Assembly: GCF_009720825.1 (NCBI RefSeq)
Contig: NZ_WNKY01000003.1
Coordinates: 266,679 to 330,678, forward strand
DNA length: 64,000 nucleotides
Direction of reading: 5' to 3'
Source of the DNA: Duganella radicis
Lineage (GTDB): Bacteria > Pseudomonadota > Gammaproteobacteria > Burkholderiales > Burkholderiaceae_D
Positions 34,450 through 42,672 of this stretch are shown here, one piece after another; positions within the stretch are counted from its first letter, which is position 1; every line of letters begins with the position of its first letter. The notes under the pieces were generated by a model, which was given only the letters and a program-made list of their open reading frames with translations, had not been told where the DNA came from and made no database searches. The translations under genes and the position numbers were made by a program.

Positions 34450-35916
34450 ATGAATAGCACGGGCGTTTTTTTTAATCCCAGCAGCGAACGCCGGGCAGCG
34501 TTCCAGGCATCTTGCGCGGAGCTGTTCTCGCAGCTGGTACTGTGCGAGAACGTGGACGCCACCGGCGCCGCGCTGGTCAAGCGCGAAGCCGACCTGCTGA
34601 TCCTCGACCTGACTGGCTTCGACCACCTGAACCAGCTGGCCGGCGTGGGCGCGTTGATCCGTAGCCGGGCCGGCGCCCCCATCCTGGTACTGTGCGCTTA
34701 CGAACATAGCGCATGGCTGCCGGAACTGATGGCCTACGGCACCTTCGATTACCGCATTTGCCCGGTGCTGGACGACGAGCTGCAAGAAGCCGTCAAGCAG
34801 GGCCTGAAAGTGCCGGCCGATCCGGCCGCCGCCATGCAGCAGGAGCTGCTGGACAAGGAAAAGGAATTGCGCGACCTGCTGGGCGTGCAGCGCAGCCTGC
34901 AACGCGCGCTGAGCGGCATCGACAACGTCGCCGCCATGTCGTCGCAAATCTGCCTGGCCCTGTGTAACTTCCCGGGCGTGCGCCATACCTCGCTGCTGCA
35001 CATGAAAGCGCGCGGCGACCTGCAACTGGTGGCGCAGGAAGCGCGTAACCACCTTGATCTCGGCCGCCTGCTGCAACGCCGCGAGCGCCTGCTGCAATCG
35101 CCGCTGCGCGACATCTTCCCGCCGCTGATGGCGGTCTCGCGCGGCGAGATGGTGCTGCTGGACGCGCCGGAAAAAGCCGGCGATCCGGAACTGGCGATGC
35201 AGCTGCATGACCGCAATGTGCGCATGGTGCTGTCGCTGCCGCTGCGCGCCGAACCGGGCGGCCCTGAAATGGGCGCCATCTGCCTGATGTTCGACCGCCA
35301 CATCACCTTCTCGCGCGAGCAGTTTGCCTGCTTCGCCAGCCTGGCGCAATTTGTCAGCTTCGGTCTGGGCATGAGCGAATTGAAGCACCAGAACGACGCC
35401 TTGTCCGGCCAGCTGTCGCAGATGAGCACCGTGGACACGGTCACCGGCGCCGCCAACCGCCGCGCCGGCGAGGATACGCTGGACAATGAAATCCGCCGCG
35501 CGCGCCGCTATGGCCTGCCGCTGGCGGTGCTGACCTTCGACGTCGGCAGCTTCCGCTCGGCAAACGATTTATACGGTTCCCCGGTCGGCGACCATGCCTT
35601 GCGCAAGATCGCGGAAACCGTGATGGGCCGCTTGCGCACCTCGGACACGCTGGCGCGCATGCGTGGCGAAGAGTTCCTGATCGTCGCCACCCACACCACC
35701 TCCACCGACGCCGTGCGGCTGGCGGAAAAACTGCGCACGGCCATCACCGAAGCCGACCTGCCGGGCGCCGGCTTTGGGGCCACGGTCAGCATCAGCCTTG
35801 GCGTGACGCAGGTCAATGCGGACGAGGGCGGCGCCACGGTGCTGGACCGTCTCGACACCGCGCTGCACCGCGCCAAGCGCGCGGGCCGCAACTGCATCGA
35901 GCTGGCGACGCTTTAA
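34450..35916 (+). CDS. Pseudo-receiver / GAF / divergent GGDEF protein
   Basis: A 488-aa protein with three parts. The first is an N-terminal receiver-like domain (about 1-115) that lacks the conserved lysine. The second is a GAF-like domain (about 140-310, with VRHTSLLHMKARGDLQLVAQ). The third is a C-terminal GGDEF domain (about 325-485). Its signature is RGEEF instead of GGDEF/GGEEF, and the usual YGH is YGS, while an RTSD inhibitory-site motif remains. It may be a weak cyclase or a c-di-GMP sensor. The ATG at 34450 has AGGGAG upstream; another in-frame ATG at 34426 has poorer spacing. Its stop shares bases with the convergent thiolase. Confidence 0.85.
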   Translation: MNSTGVFFNPSSERRAAFQASCAELFSQLVLCENVDATGAALVKREADLLILDLTGFDHLNQLAGVGALIRSRAGAPILVLCAYEHSAWLPELMAYGTFDYRICPVLDDELQEAVKQGLKVPADPAAAMQQELLDKEKELRDLLGVQRSLQRALSGIDNVAAMSSQICLALCNFPGVRHTSLLHMKARGDLQLVAQEARNHLDLGRLLQRRERLLQSPLRDIFPPLMAVSRGEMVLLDAPEKAGDPELAMQLHDRNVRMVLSLPLRAEPGGPEMGAICLMFDRHITFSREQFACFASLAQFVSFGLGMSELKHQNDALSGQLSQMSTVDTVTGAANRRAGEDTLDNEIRRARRYGLPLAVLTFDVGSFRSANDLYGSPVGDHALRKIAETVMGRLRTSDTLARMRGEEFLIVATHTTSTDAVRLAEKLRTAITEADLPGAGFGATVSISLGVTQVNADEGGATVLDRLDTALHRAKRAGRNCIELATL

Positions 35917-37049
35917 ATCTTTTCGAGAATGGTCGCGATACCCTGGCCGCCGCCGATGCACTGGGCGGCCAGCGCGTAGCGGCCGCCGGTGCGCTTCAGC
36001 AGCGCCGCCGCCTTGCCGGTGATGCGCGCGCCGGTGGCGCCCAGCGGATGGCCGATGGCCATGCCGCCGCCGTCGATGTTCAGCACCTCCGGCTTGATCC
36101 CCAGTTCGCGCACGCAGGCCAGCGCTTGCGAGGCAAAGGCTTCGTTAATCTCCGCCACGTCGATGTCTTCCGCCTTCAGACCCGCCAGCCCGAGGGCTTT
36201 CCGCGTGGCCGGAATCGGGCCGATGCCCATCAGCGCCGGATCGCAGCCGACGGCCGCCATCGAGACGATGCGCGCGCTCGGTTGCAGGCCATGCTTGCGG
36301 GCGAAGGCTTCGGTGGTCACCAGCACCGCCGAGGCGCCATCGGTCAGCGGCGACGAGGTGCCGGCCGTGACCACGCCGTGTTCCGGATCGAAGACAGGCT
36401 TCAACGACGCCAGCGCCTCCAGCGTGGTGCCGGGGCGGATGCAGCCGTCTTCCGCGATCACCTCGCCGGCGGCGGTGGTGATGGGGACGATTTCGTCTTT
36501 CAGCAAACCGGCTGCACGTGCGGCGGCGGCCTTCTGGTGCGATTGCAGCGCCAGCACGTCCTGGTCGGCGCGCGACACCTCGTATTTGCGGGCGACGTTT
36601 TCGGCGGTGTCGCCCATGCTGATGTAGGTGTCGGTTTCCGCCAGCAGTTGCGGGTGAGGGGAGAAGTTAAAGCCACCCTGCGGCACCATGGTCATCGACT
36701 CCACGCCGACGCACAGATAAGCCTCGCCCAGGCCCGCCTCGATATTGGCGGCGGCGATATGCACCGCCGACATCGACGAACCGCAAAAGCGGTTGATGGT
36801 CATGGCGCTGACTTCGTGCGGGAAGCCGGCCAGCAGCGAGACGATACGCGCCAGGTTGTTGCCCTGCGCGGATTCCGGGTAGGCGCAGCCGAGGATGACG
36901 TCATCCAGCTCGCGCGGATCGACGCCGGTACGCTCGATCAATCCTTTTACCACCTGCGCGCCGAGATCGTCGGGACGGACCTCGGCCAGCTTGCCTTTGC
37001 GGGCGAAATGAAAGGGCGAGCGCGCATAGGCGCTGATAACTGCTTTCAT
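35913..37049 (-). CDS. Acetyl-CoA C-acyltransferase (thiolase)
   Basis: A 378-aa thiolase that cleaves 3-ketoacyl-CoA to acetyl-CoA and a shortened acyl-CoA, or condenses in reverse. The nucleophile Cys89 is in TINRFCGSSMSAVHIA. The conserved GGGMAIGHPLGATGARI (histidine) and CIGGGQG (second cysteine) motifs are intact, as is EINEAFASQ. It is monocistronic and divergent from a TetR regulator with a multi-half-site operator between them, so expression is probably derepressed by an acyl-CoA-like ligand. A FadA-type role in beta-oxidation is most likely. Confidence 0.93.
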   Translation of the reverse strand: MKAVISAYARSPFHFARKGKLAEVRPDDLGAQVVKGLIERTGVDPRELDDVILGCAYPESAQGNNLARIVSLLAGFPHEVSAMTINRFCGSSMSAVHIAAANIEAGLGEAYLCVGVESMTMVPQGGFNFSPHPQLLAETDTYISMGDTAENVARKYEVSRADQDVLALQSHQKAAAARAAGLLKDEIVPITTAAGEVIAEDGCIRPGTTLEALASLKPVFDPEHGVVTAGTSSPLTDGASAVLVTTEAFARKHGLQPSARIVSMAAVGCDPALMGIGPIPATRKALGLAGLKAEDIDVAEINEAFASQALACVRELGIKPEVLNIDGGGMAIGHPLGATGARITGKAAALLKRTGGRYALAAQCIGGGQGIATILEKI

Positions 37050-37073
37050 GATGGGTTACCTTTTAATGATGGT

Positions 37074-37102
37074 CGTAATGTTTGATATATTACGCTCGTA
37101 AT
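37074..37102. promoter_or_regulatory. Probable TetR operator with three half-sites
   Basis: CGTAAT (37074-37079), ATTACG (37089-37094) and CGTAAT (37097-37102) alternate in orientation between the thiolase start (37049) and the tetR start (37138). This creates two overlapping dyads that could bind two dimers. Confidence 0.6.
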
Positions 37103-37137
37103 GTATAATGTCAATAGGGTTCAAGCAGGAGACGGAC

Positions 37138-37710
37138 ATGAAAGTCAGCAGGGAACAAGTGGCGCTCAACCGCGAGCGCATCGTCGAGACGGCGGCGCGG
37201 CTGTTCCGCGAAAAAGGGTATGACGGCATCGGCGTGGCCGATCTGATGAAGGGCGCCGGCCTGACGCACGGCGGTTTCTATGGCCACTTCGAGTCCAAGG
37301 AGGACTTGCTGGCCGAAGCCGCCGCGCACGCGCTGAAAAAATCAGTGGCGCGCTGGGAAGGTTATCTGGCCGAGGACCCGGCCAGCGCGCTGGATAAAAT
37401 CGGCGACGGCTACCTGACCAGGCAGCATCGCGATCATCCGGAGAAGGGCTGCTCGGTCACCGCGCTGGGCGCGGACATCGCCCGTCTCGGCCCCAAGGCG
37501 CGCCACGCCGTGACCGAAGGCGCCAGCGGCCAGATGGCGGTGCTACAGCAACTGATGCCGGGCGCGGACGATGCCGAGAAACGCAAACAGGCCTTGGCCA
37601 CGTATGCGGCCATGGTCGGCGCCATCGTGCTGTCGCGCGCGGTGGATGACGAGGCCTTGTCGGTCGAGGTGCTGCAAGCGGTGCGCGACTCGCTGCCCGG
37701 CCCGGGTTAA
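37138..37710 (+). CDS. TetR/AcrR-family regulator
   Basis: A 190-aa repressor-type protein with a typical N-terminal HTH (RIVETAARLFREKGYDGIGV then LTHGGFYGHFESKEDLLAEA) and a TetR_C ligand domain. The ATG at 37138 is preceded by CAGGAGACGG. It is divergent from the thiolase gene and most likely regulates that gene and itself through the intervening half-sites. Its stop codon shares bases with the convergent membrane hydrolase gene. Confidence 0.92.
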   Translation: MKVSREQVALNRERIVETAARLFREKGYDGIGVADLMKGAGLTHGGFYGHFESKEDLLAEAAAHALKKSVARWEGYLAEDPASALDKIGDGYLTRQHRDHPEKGCSVTALGADIARLGPKARHAVTEGASGQMAVLQQLMPGADDAEKRKQALATYAAMVGAIVLSRAVDDEALSVEVLQAVRDSLPGPG

Positions 37711-40031
37711 GTCAGCAGTTTCACCACGGCGGCGGCGACGTACGGGCTGTCGTTGTCGAAGTAATGCGTGTGGGCGACGGCGCCGGTGCAAAATTCGGGG
37801 CGCGGCGGTTGCGGGCCCGGTGTCCAGGCGGCCGGCGCGCCGGCGTCCCACAGATTCCTGCCGACGTAATCGCCGCTGCCGTAGCCGTTGCTCCAGCTGG
37901 CCAGGCCGGCCTGGCCGATGTCCGGATTGACCGCCCACGCATAAATGCCGGGGAAGCGCGCGGCGTACAGCTGGCGCAGCGGCGAGCCTACCGTCAGCAG
38001 GTCGATGCGGCCCAGTTCCTGTAACAGGCCGGCGTTGCGCACCTTGAGGTAGCGTAGCAGATCGGCCGTGACGACCGTGCCCTGGCTATGGCAGACCAGC
38101 ACAATGCGGCGGTATCCTTGGCTGTGCAGGTAGCGCAGCAGCGACACATAGCGCGCCATGATGTGCAGTCGTGGCGTATGGCCGACCGGCCGCTCGCGCA
38201 GCCAGTTGTCGACGTCGATCAGGGTGTCGATCAGCACCCGCAGGCGCGCAAAGAATCTCGACACCCGCCCCAGCGCACTGACGCCGGACAGCTTGGTCAG
38301 GGTGATAAACGCCAGAATGCCGCCGCCCATCGCGGTGCCGAGGTTGGGGATGCCCTCCAGCTTCCAGGGCGTGTACTGGCCGATCACGCCGTAGGGAATC
38401 ACAAACACAAAGCCGGCGGCGCACAGCCACTTGGCCACATGCAGCAGGCGGAAGCCCTGATTGAGCCAGTGCCACAGGCCGCGCGTGGCGTCGATGTCGA
38501 CACGGTCTTTGCCGGTGCGCGGGCGGATCTCGGCCAGCACCGATGGCAGCAGGGCGATCAGTGCGCACGCCATCGCCACCGCCAGCACCAGCAGATAAGG
38601 GGTGAACGATTCGCTGGCGCTCAGCTCGATCAGGTCGCCCATGCGGTCGATCAGAGGCGTGGCCGGATCGCCAGCCTGCGCGAAGGGCCTTTGCAGCGGC
38701 GTGTTCATGATGGGGAAGGCGCCGCTCTTGAGCACTTGCCAGAACGCCGCCCACAGCGCCAGTATCACCGTCAACAGCAGCGGTGCCGGAATGGTGGCGG
38801 CCAGCAGGCCGGTGTCGGCTGCCTGCCGTATCTTGCCGGGACCGGCGCGCCAGCGGCTCAGGCAAGCGGCGCCAAACAGCAGCAGGTTGTTGAGGTAAAG
38901 CCCGAGCCAGACCAGCGCCATGAACGCAAACACGCCTTCGACCAGATGCGCATACCAGATCAGCGCCGCCAGCGAGGGCGGTTGCGGCAGCGGCTCCCAC
39001 AGCAGGATCACGCCCCAGCAAGCGGCCAGCACCAGCAGCATGGTCCACCAGCGCAGCGCACCGGGGCGGCTTTGCTGGTACTGCCGGACCAGCAGCGTGG
39101 TCAGCGCCAGCAGCAGCGGCAGCGTGACAGCGAAGGCCACGGCGCCCGGCGGCACATGGCACTCCCAATCGAACGAAACGCCCGCCCCGATCACGGCGCC
39201 AGTCAGCAGCAGGATCAGCAGCATGCCGTGGCGCGCCAGCCAACCGGGCGCATCGGTGCGACGCAGGCGCGCCGCCAGCACGAGCCCCAGTCCGCCGGCC
39301 AAAGCCATGCCGATCAGCAACGAAGCGCCGATGCGTCCCGCCGTGGTGGCGGGAATCAGGTGCGGCAGCAGCGCCAGGCCCAGGTCCAGCAACAGCAGGT
39401 TGCCAAGCGCGATCGGCAGCGCGAGCAGCCAGTAGCCCCAGGCGGCGGTGCGGTTCAGCCAACTCAGGCCGGCCGGCTGCGGCGCGTTTTTCGGCAGCGC
39501 CTCCACCACCGTCGCCAGGGCGGAGCGGCCGAGGCTGGCGATGTGCAGGAAGATTTGCAGCATTTGCGACAGCACGCTGAAGCCGCTGTGGATGCCGCCA
39601 TGCGACAGGTCGGACCAGAACATTTCATACAGGTCGACGCCGGTTTCTGACTTGTCGCCCTCCGCGTGCCGGTGGCTGCCGCGCAGGCGCGTGGTGCTGT
39701 AGAAGCTCTTGTAGCCGGCGCCACCCGACAGTGCCATTTCGGTGAACTGGATGTCGGCCGGTTCGCTGGACGGGAAGGCGGTGGCATGCGCGGTGACGCG
39801 CGAGCCGCCGGCCTGGGGCATCTTTTTGTCCGCTGGTTTGATGCCGGGCGGTTCCGCCGCCTGGACGCGCAACGCCTCGGTGTCGACCGGAATGTGCAGC
39901 GGCGTGCATTCAAAGCTGGTGAACCGCGACGGATAAAAGTGCATCAGTTGCTGTGCCAGCGCGGCGGAGGCGGCCATGGGCTGATGGTCGCCTACGCCGT
40001 GTACGGCAATCACCGCAATGCGCTCGCTCAT
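37707..40031 (-). CDS. Membrane protein with split alpha/beta-hydrolase (lipase-like) motifs
   Basis: A 774-aa protein. The N-terminus carries an oxyanion-type motif (IAVIAVHGVGDHQ, about 5-17). A large central region (about 170-560) holds some nine or ten transmembrane helices. The C-terminal part contains the nucleophile motif IVLVCHSQGTVVTADL (serine about 649) and further soluble strands. The layout suggests one hydrolase fold whose two halves are separated by a membrane block. The substrate is unknown. The ATG at 40031 has GGGGAG upstream, and it is not in an evident operon. Confidence 0.75.
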   Translation of the reverse strand: MSERIAVIAVHGVGDHQPMAASAALAQQLMHFYPSRFTSFECTPLHIPVDTEALRVQAAEPPGIKPADKKMPQAGGSRVTAHATAFPSSEPADIQFTEMALSGGAGYKSFYSTTRLRGSHRHAEGDKSETGVDLYEMFWSDLSHGGIHSGFSVLSQMLQIFLHIASLGRSALATVVEALPKNAPQPAGLSWLNRTAAWGYWLLALPIALGNLLLLDLGLALLPHLIPATTAGRIGASLLIGMALAGGLGLVLAARLRRTDAPGWLARHGMLLILLLTGAVIGAGVSFDWECHVPPGAVAFAVTLPLLLALTTLLVRQYQQSRPGALRWWTMLLVLAACWGVILLWEPLPQPPSLAALIWYAHLVEGVFAFMALVWLGLYLNNLLLFGAACLSRWRAGPGKIRQAADTGLLAATIPAPLLLTVILALWAAFWQVLKSGAFPIMNTPLQRPFAQAGDPATPLIDRMGDLIELSASESFTPYLLVLAVAMACALIALLPSVLAEIRPRTGKDRVDIDATRGLWHWLNQGFRLLHVAKWLCAAGFVFVIPYGVIGQYTPWKLEGIPNLGTAMGGGILAFITLTKLSGVSALGRVSRFFARLRVLIDTLIDVDNWLRERPVGHTPRLHIMARYVSLLRYLHSQGYRRIVLVCHSQGTVVTADLLRYLKVRNAGLLQELGRIDLLTVGSPLRQLYAARFPGIYAWAVNPDIGQAGLASWSNGYGSGDYVGRNLWDAGAPAAWTPGPQPPRPEFCTGAVAHTHYFDNDSPYVAAAVVKLLT

Positions 40032-40164
40032 CTCGCTCTCCCCAGCTTGAGTCATTATTTATATGACATCAAATGGTAAGCGAAGTTTGGCCGCGTATCC
40101 TGCAAAATAACGGTGCGGGTTTTGGTGAATTTCATAATTGTGGCGTGCACGCATCGCAAGCAAA

Positions 40165-42600
40165 ATGCAAGGCATGGAGACGACAAGACGCAGTTTCATG
40201 ATATCGGCGGGACTGGCCATGGCCTTTCCCGGTTTGGCGCGCGCCGCCGTTCACGCCACCACGCGTGGCCAGCAGGAGAGCCTGTCGCTGTGGTACGAAC
40301 AGGCCGCCGGGCCGTGGGTGGAGGCGCTGCCGGTCGGGAATGGCCGCCTTGGTGCCATGTGCTTCGGCCGCGTCGCGCAGGAGCGCATCCAGCTGAACGA
40401 GGACACGTTGTTTGCCGGCGGTCCTTACGATCCGAATAATCCGCGGTCGGCGGCGGCGCTGCCGCAAGTGCGGGCGCTGATCGATGCGGGCCAGTTCAAG
40501 GAAGCGGCGGACCTGATATCCTCCTCCATGATGGGCGTGCCGAAGACGCAGATGCCTTACGGTGCTGCCGGCGATCTGCTGCTGGATTTCCAGGGGCTGG
40601 AGGCCGGCACGGCTTATCGCCGCTGGCTCGATCTGGATACCGCCATCTGCTCGACGCGCTTCAACAACGGCGCCGTTCAGTACAAGCGCGAAGTGTTCGC
40701 CAGCACGCCGGACCAGGTGGTCGTGGTGCGCCTGACCGCCACCGGCGGCGTGATGAATTTTGACCTCGGCTACCGCCATCCTCTCGAAACCAACTATGGC
40801 GTCACCGACTACACCGGCGCCAAGACCGCCACCGTGGCCGCGCCCATGTCGTGGGATTATCGCGAGTCGCTGCGCGCCGCCGAGCGGCCCTCGTCGCTGT
40901 CGGTGCGTGCCGATGGCGCCGACGCGCTGCTGATCGAAGGCCGTAACGTGGCGGCGGCCGGCATTCCGTCGGCCTTGCGCTACGCGGTACGGGTGCAGGC
41001 GCTGGGTGACGGCGCGATCACTCCGCGTGAGGACCGCATCGAAGTGCGCGGCGCCACCACCGTCACGCTGCTGGTGGCTGCCGCCACCAGCTACGTCAAC
41101 TACGCCGATGTCGGCGGCGATCCGGTGAAGACCGTGCGCGCGCAGACCGCCGCCGCCGCCGCCAAGCCATTCGCGCGCCTGCGCAGCGGCCATGTGCATG
41201 CGCACCAGATGCTGTTCCGCCGCCTGTCCTTGCGGCTGGGCGCCGGCATGGCCGATCCGCGTCCGACCAACCAGCGCATCGCGGTGGCCGAGCAGCAGCC
41301 GGATGCCGGGCTGGCGGCGCTGTATGTGCAATATGGCCGCTACCTGCTGCTGTCGTCGTCGCGGCCGGGCAGCCAGCCGGCCAACTTGCAGGGGCTGTGG
41401 AACGAGGGCACCAACCCGCCGTGGGGCGGCAAGTACACCATCAACATCAACACCCAGATGAACTACTGGCCTGCCCAATCGGCCAACCTGCGCGAATGCG
41501 TGGAGCCCTTGCTGCGTATGGTGGAAGACCTGAGCGTGACTGGCGCCGTCGCCGCCCGCAAGGGCTATGGCGCGCGCGGCTGGGTGGCGCATCACAATAC
41601 CGACTTGTGGCGTGCCGCCGCACCGATCGATGGTCCGCTGTGGGGCATGTGGCCATGCGGCGGCGCGTGGTTGTGCCAGGCCTTATGGGATCACTACGAC
41701 TACAACCTCGATGAAGCCTGGCTGCGGCGCATTTATCCGCTGCTGAAAGGCGCGTCGCTGTTCTTCATCGACACGCTGGTGGAAGACCCGCAGGGCAGGG
41801 GACTGGTGACATCGCCATCCATCTCGCCGGAGAACGAGCATCACAAAGGCGTGGCGACGTGCGCCGGTCCGGCCATGGACCGGCAGATCATCCGCGATCT
41901 GTTCAGCTGGACCTTGCGGGCGCACGCGCTGCTGAAAGAAAGCGATGCCGCGTTTGCGGCTGAACTGGAAGCCAAACGCGCGCGCCTGCCGGCGGATCGC
42001 GTCGGCGCGCAAGGGCAGTTGCAGGAGTGGCTGGAAGACTGGGATGCCGGCGCGCCGGAGCAGCAGCACCGTCACGTTTCGCATCTGTACGGCGTCTACC
42101 CGAGCGAACAAATCAATGTGCGCGACACGCCGGCGCTGATCGCGGCGGCCAAGAACACACTCAACACGCGCGGCGACAAATCGACCGGCTGGGCCACCGC
42201 CTGGCGGCTGGCGCTGTGGACGCGCATGGGCGAGGGCGAACGCGCCTACTCGATCCTGCAAGGCCTGCTTGGTCCCGAGCGCACCTACCCCAACATGTTC
42301 GATGCCCACCCGCCATTCCAGATCGACGGCAATTTCGGCGGCACGGCGGCGATCCTGGAAATGCTGGTGCAATCCTGGGGCGGTGAAATCCGCCTGCTGG
42401 CGGCGCTGCCGAAAGCCTGGCCCGAAGGTTCCGTGCGCGGCATCCGCGCCCGGGGCGGCGTCGAACTGGACCTCGACTGGTCGCAAGGCCAGTTGCGGCA
42501 ACTGCAAATTCGCGGCAAGCCTGGCCAGAAGCTCACAATCCGCAATGGCGAGCGCCTGAGCGACATCACCCTGGACGCCAAAGGACGCGCTTCCTTATGA
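40165..42600 (+). CDS. GH95-family alpha-L-fucosidase, Tat-exported
   Basis: An 811-aa glycoside hydrolase. The N-terminus has a twin-arginine signal (TTRRSFMISAGLAMAFPGLA). The sandwich domain begins with YEQAAGPWVEALPVGNGRLG and IQLNEDTLFAGG, and an (alpha/alpha)6 barrel follows. Residues equivalent to the known catalytic set are present: Asn427 and Asn429 in TININTQMNYWPA, Glu556 in SPENEH and Asp721 in FQIDGNFGG. GH95 enzymes are inverting and release terminal L-fucose or L-galactose from plant or host glycans. The start could be ATG 40165 or 40174; neither has a strong ribosome site. No other carbohydrate genes are nearby. Confidence 0.92.
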   Translation: MQGMETTRRSFMISAGLAMAFPGLARAAVHATTRGQQESLSLWYEQAAGPWVEALPVGNGRLGAMCFGRVAQERIQLNEDTLFAGGPYDPNNPRSAAALPQVRALIDAGQFKEAADLISSSMMGVPKTQMPYGAAGDLLLDFQGLEAGTAYRRWLDLDTAICSTRFNNGAVQYKREVFASTPDQVVVVRLTATGGVMNFDLGYRHPLETNYGVTDYTGAKTATVAAPMSWDYRESLRAAERPSSLSVRADGADALLIEGRNVAAAGIPSALRYAVRVQALGDGAITPREDRIEVRGATTVTLLVAAATSYVNYADVGGDPVKTVRAQTAAAAAKPFARLRSGHVHAHQMLFRRLSLRLGAGMADPRPTNQRIAVAEQQPDAGLAALYVQYGRYLLLSSSRPGSQPANLQGLWNEGTNPPWGGKYTININTQMNYWPAQSANLRECVEPLLRMVEDLSVTGAVAARKGYGARGWVAHHNTDLWRAAAPIDGPLWGMWPCGGAWLCQALWDHYDYNLDEAWLRRIYPLLKGASLFFIDTLVEDPQGRGLVTSPSISPENEHHKGVATCAGPAMDRQIIRDLFSWTLRAHALLKESDAAFAAELEAKRARLPADRVGAQGQLQEWLEDWDAGAPEQQHRHVSHLYGVYPSEQINVRDTPALIAAAKNTLNTRGDKSTGWATAWRLALWTRMGEGERAYSILQGLLGPERTYPNMFDAHPPFQIDGNFGGTAAILEMLVQSWGGEIRLLAALPKAWPEGSVRGIRARGGVELDLDWSQGQLRQLQIRGKPGQKLTIRNGERLSDITLDAKGRASL

Positions 42601-42672
42601 GTTTTCCGCGTTAGCTAATGAGAAAAAGTAATTTGCGGTAAACTGGCGGCATTTCTGTATCTGGACTTGTAA

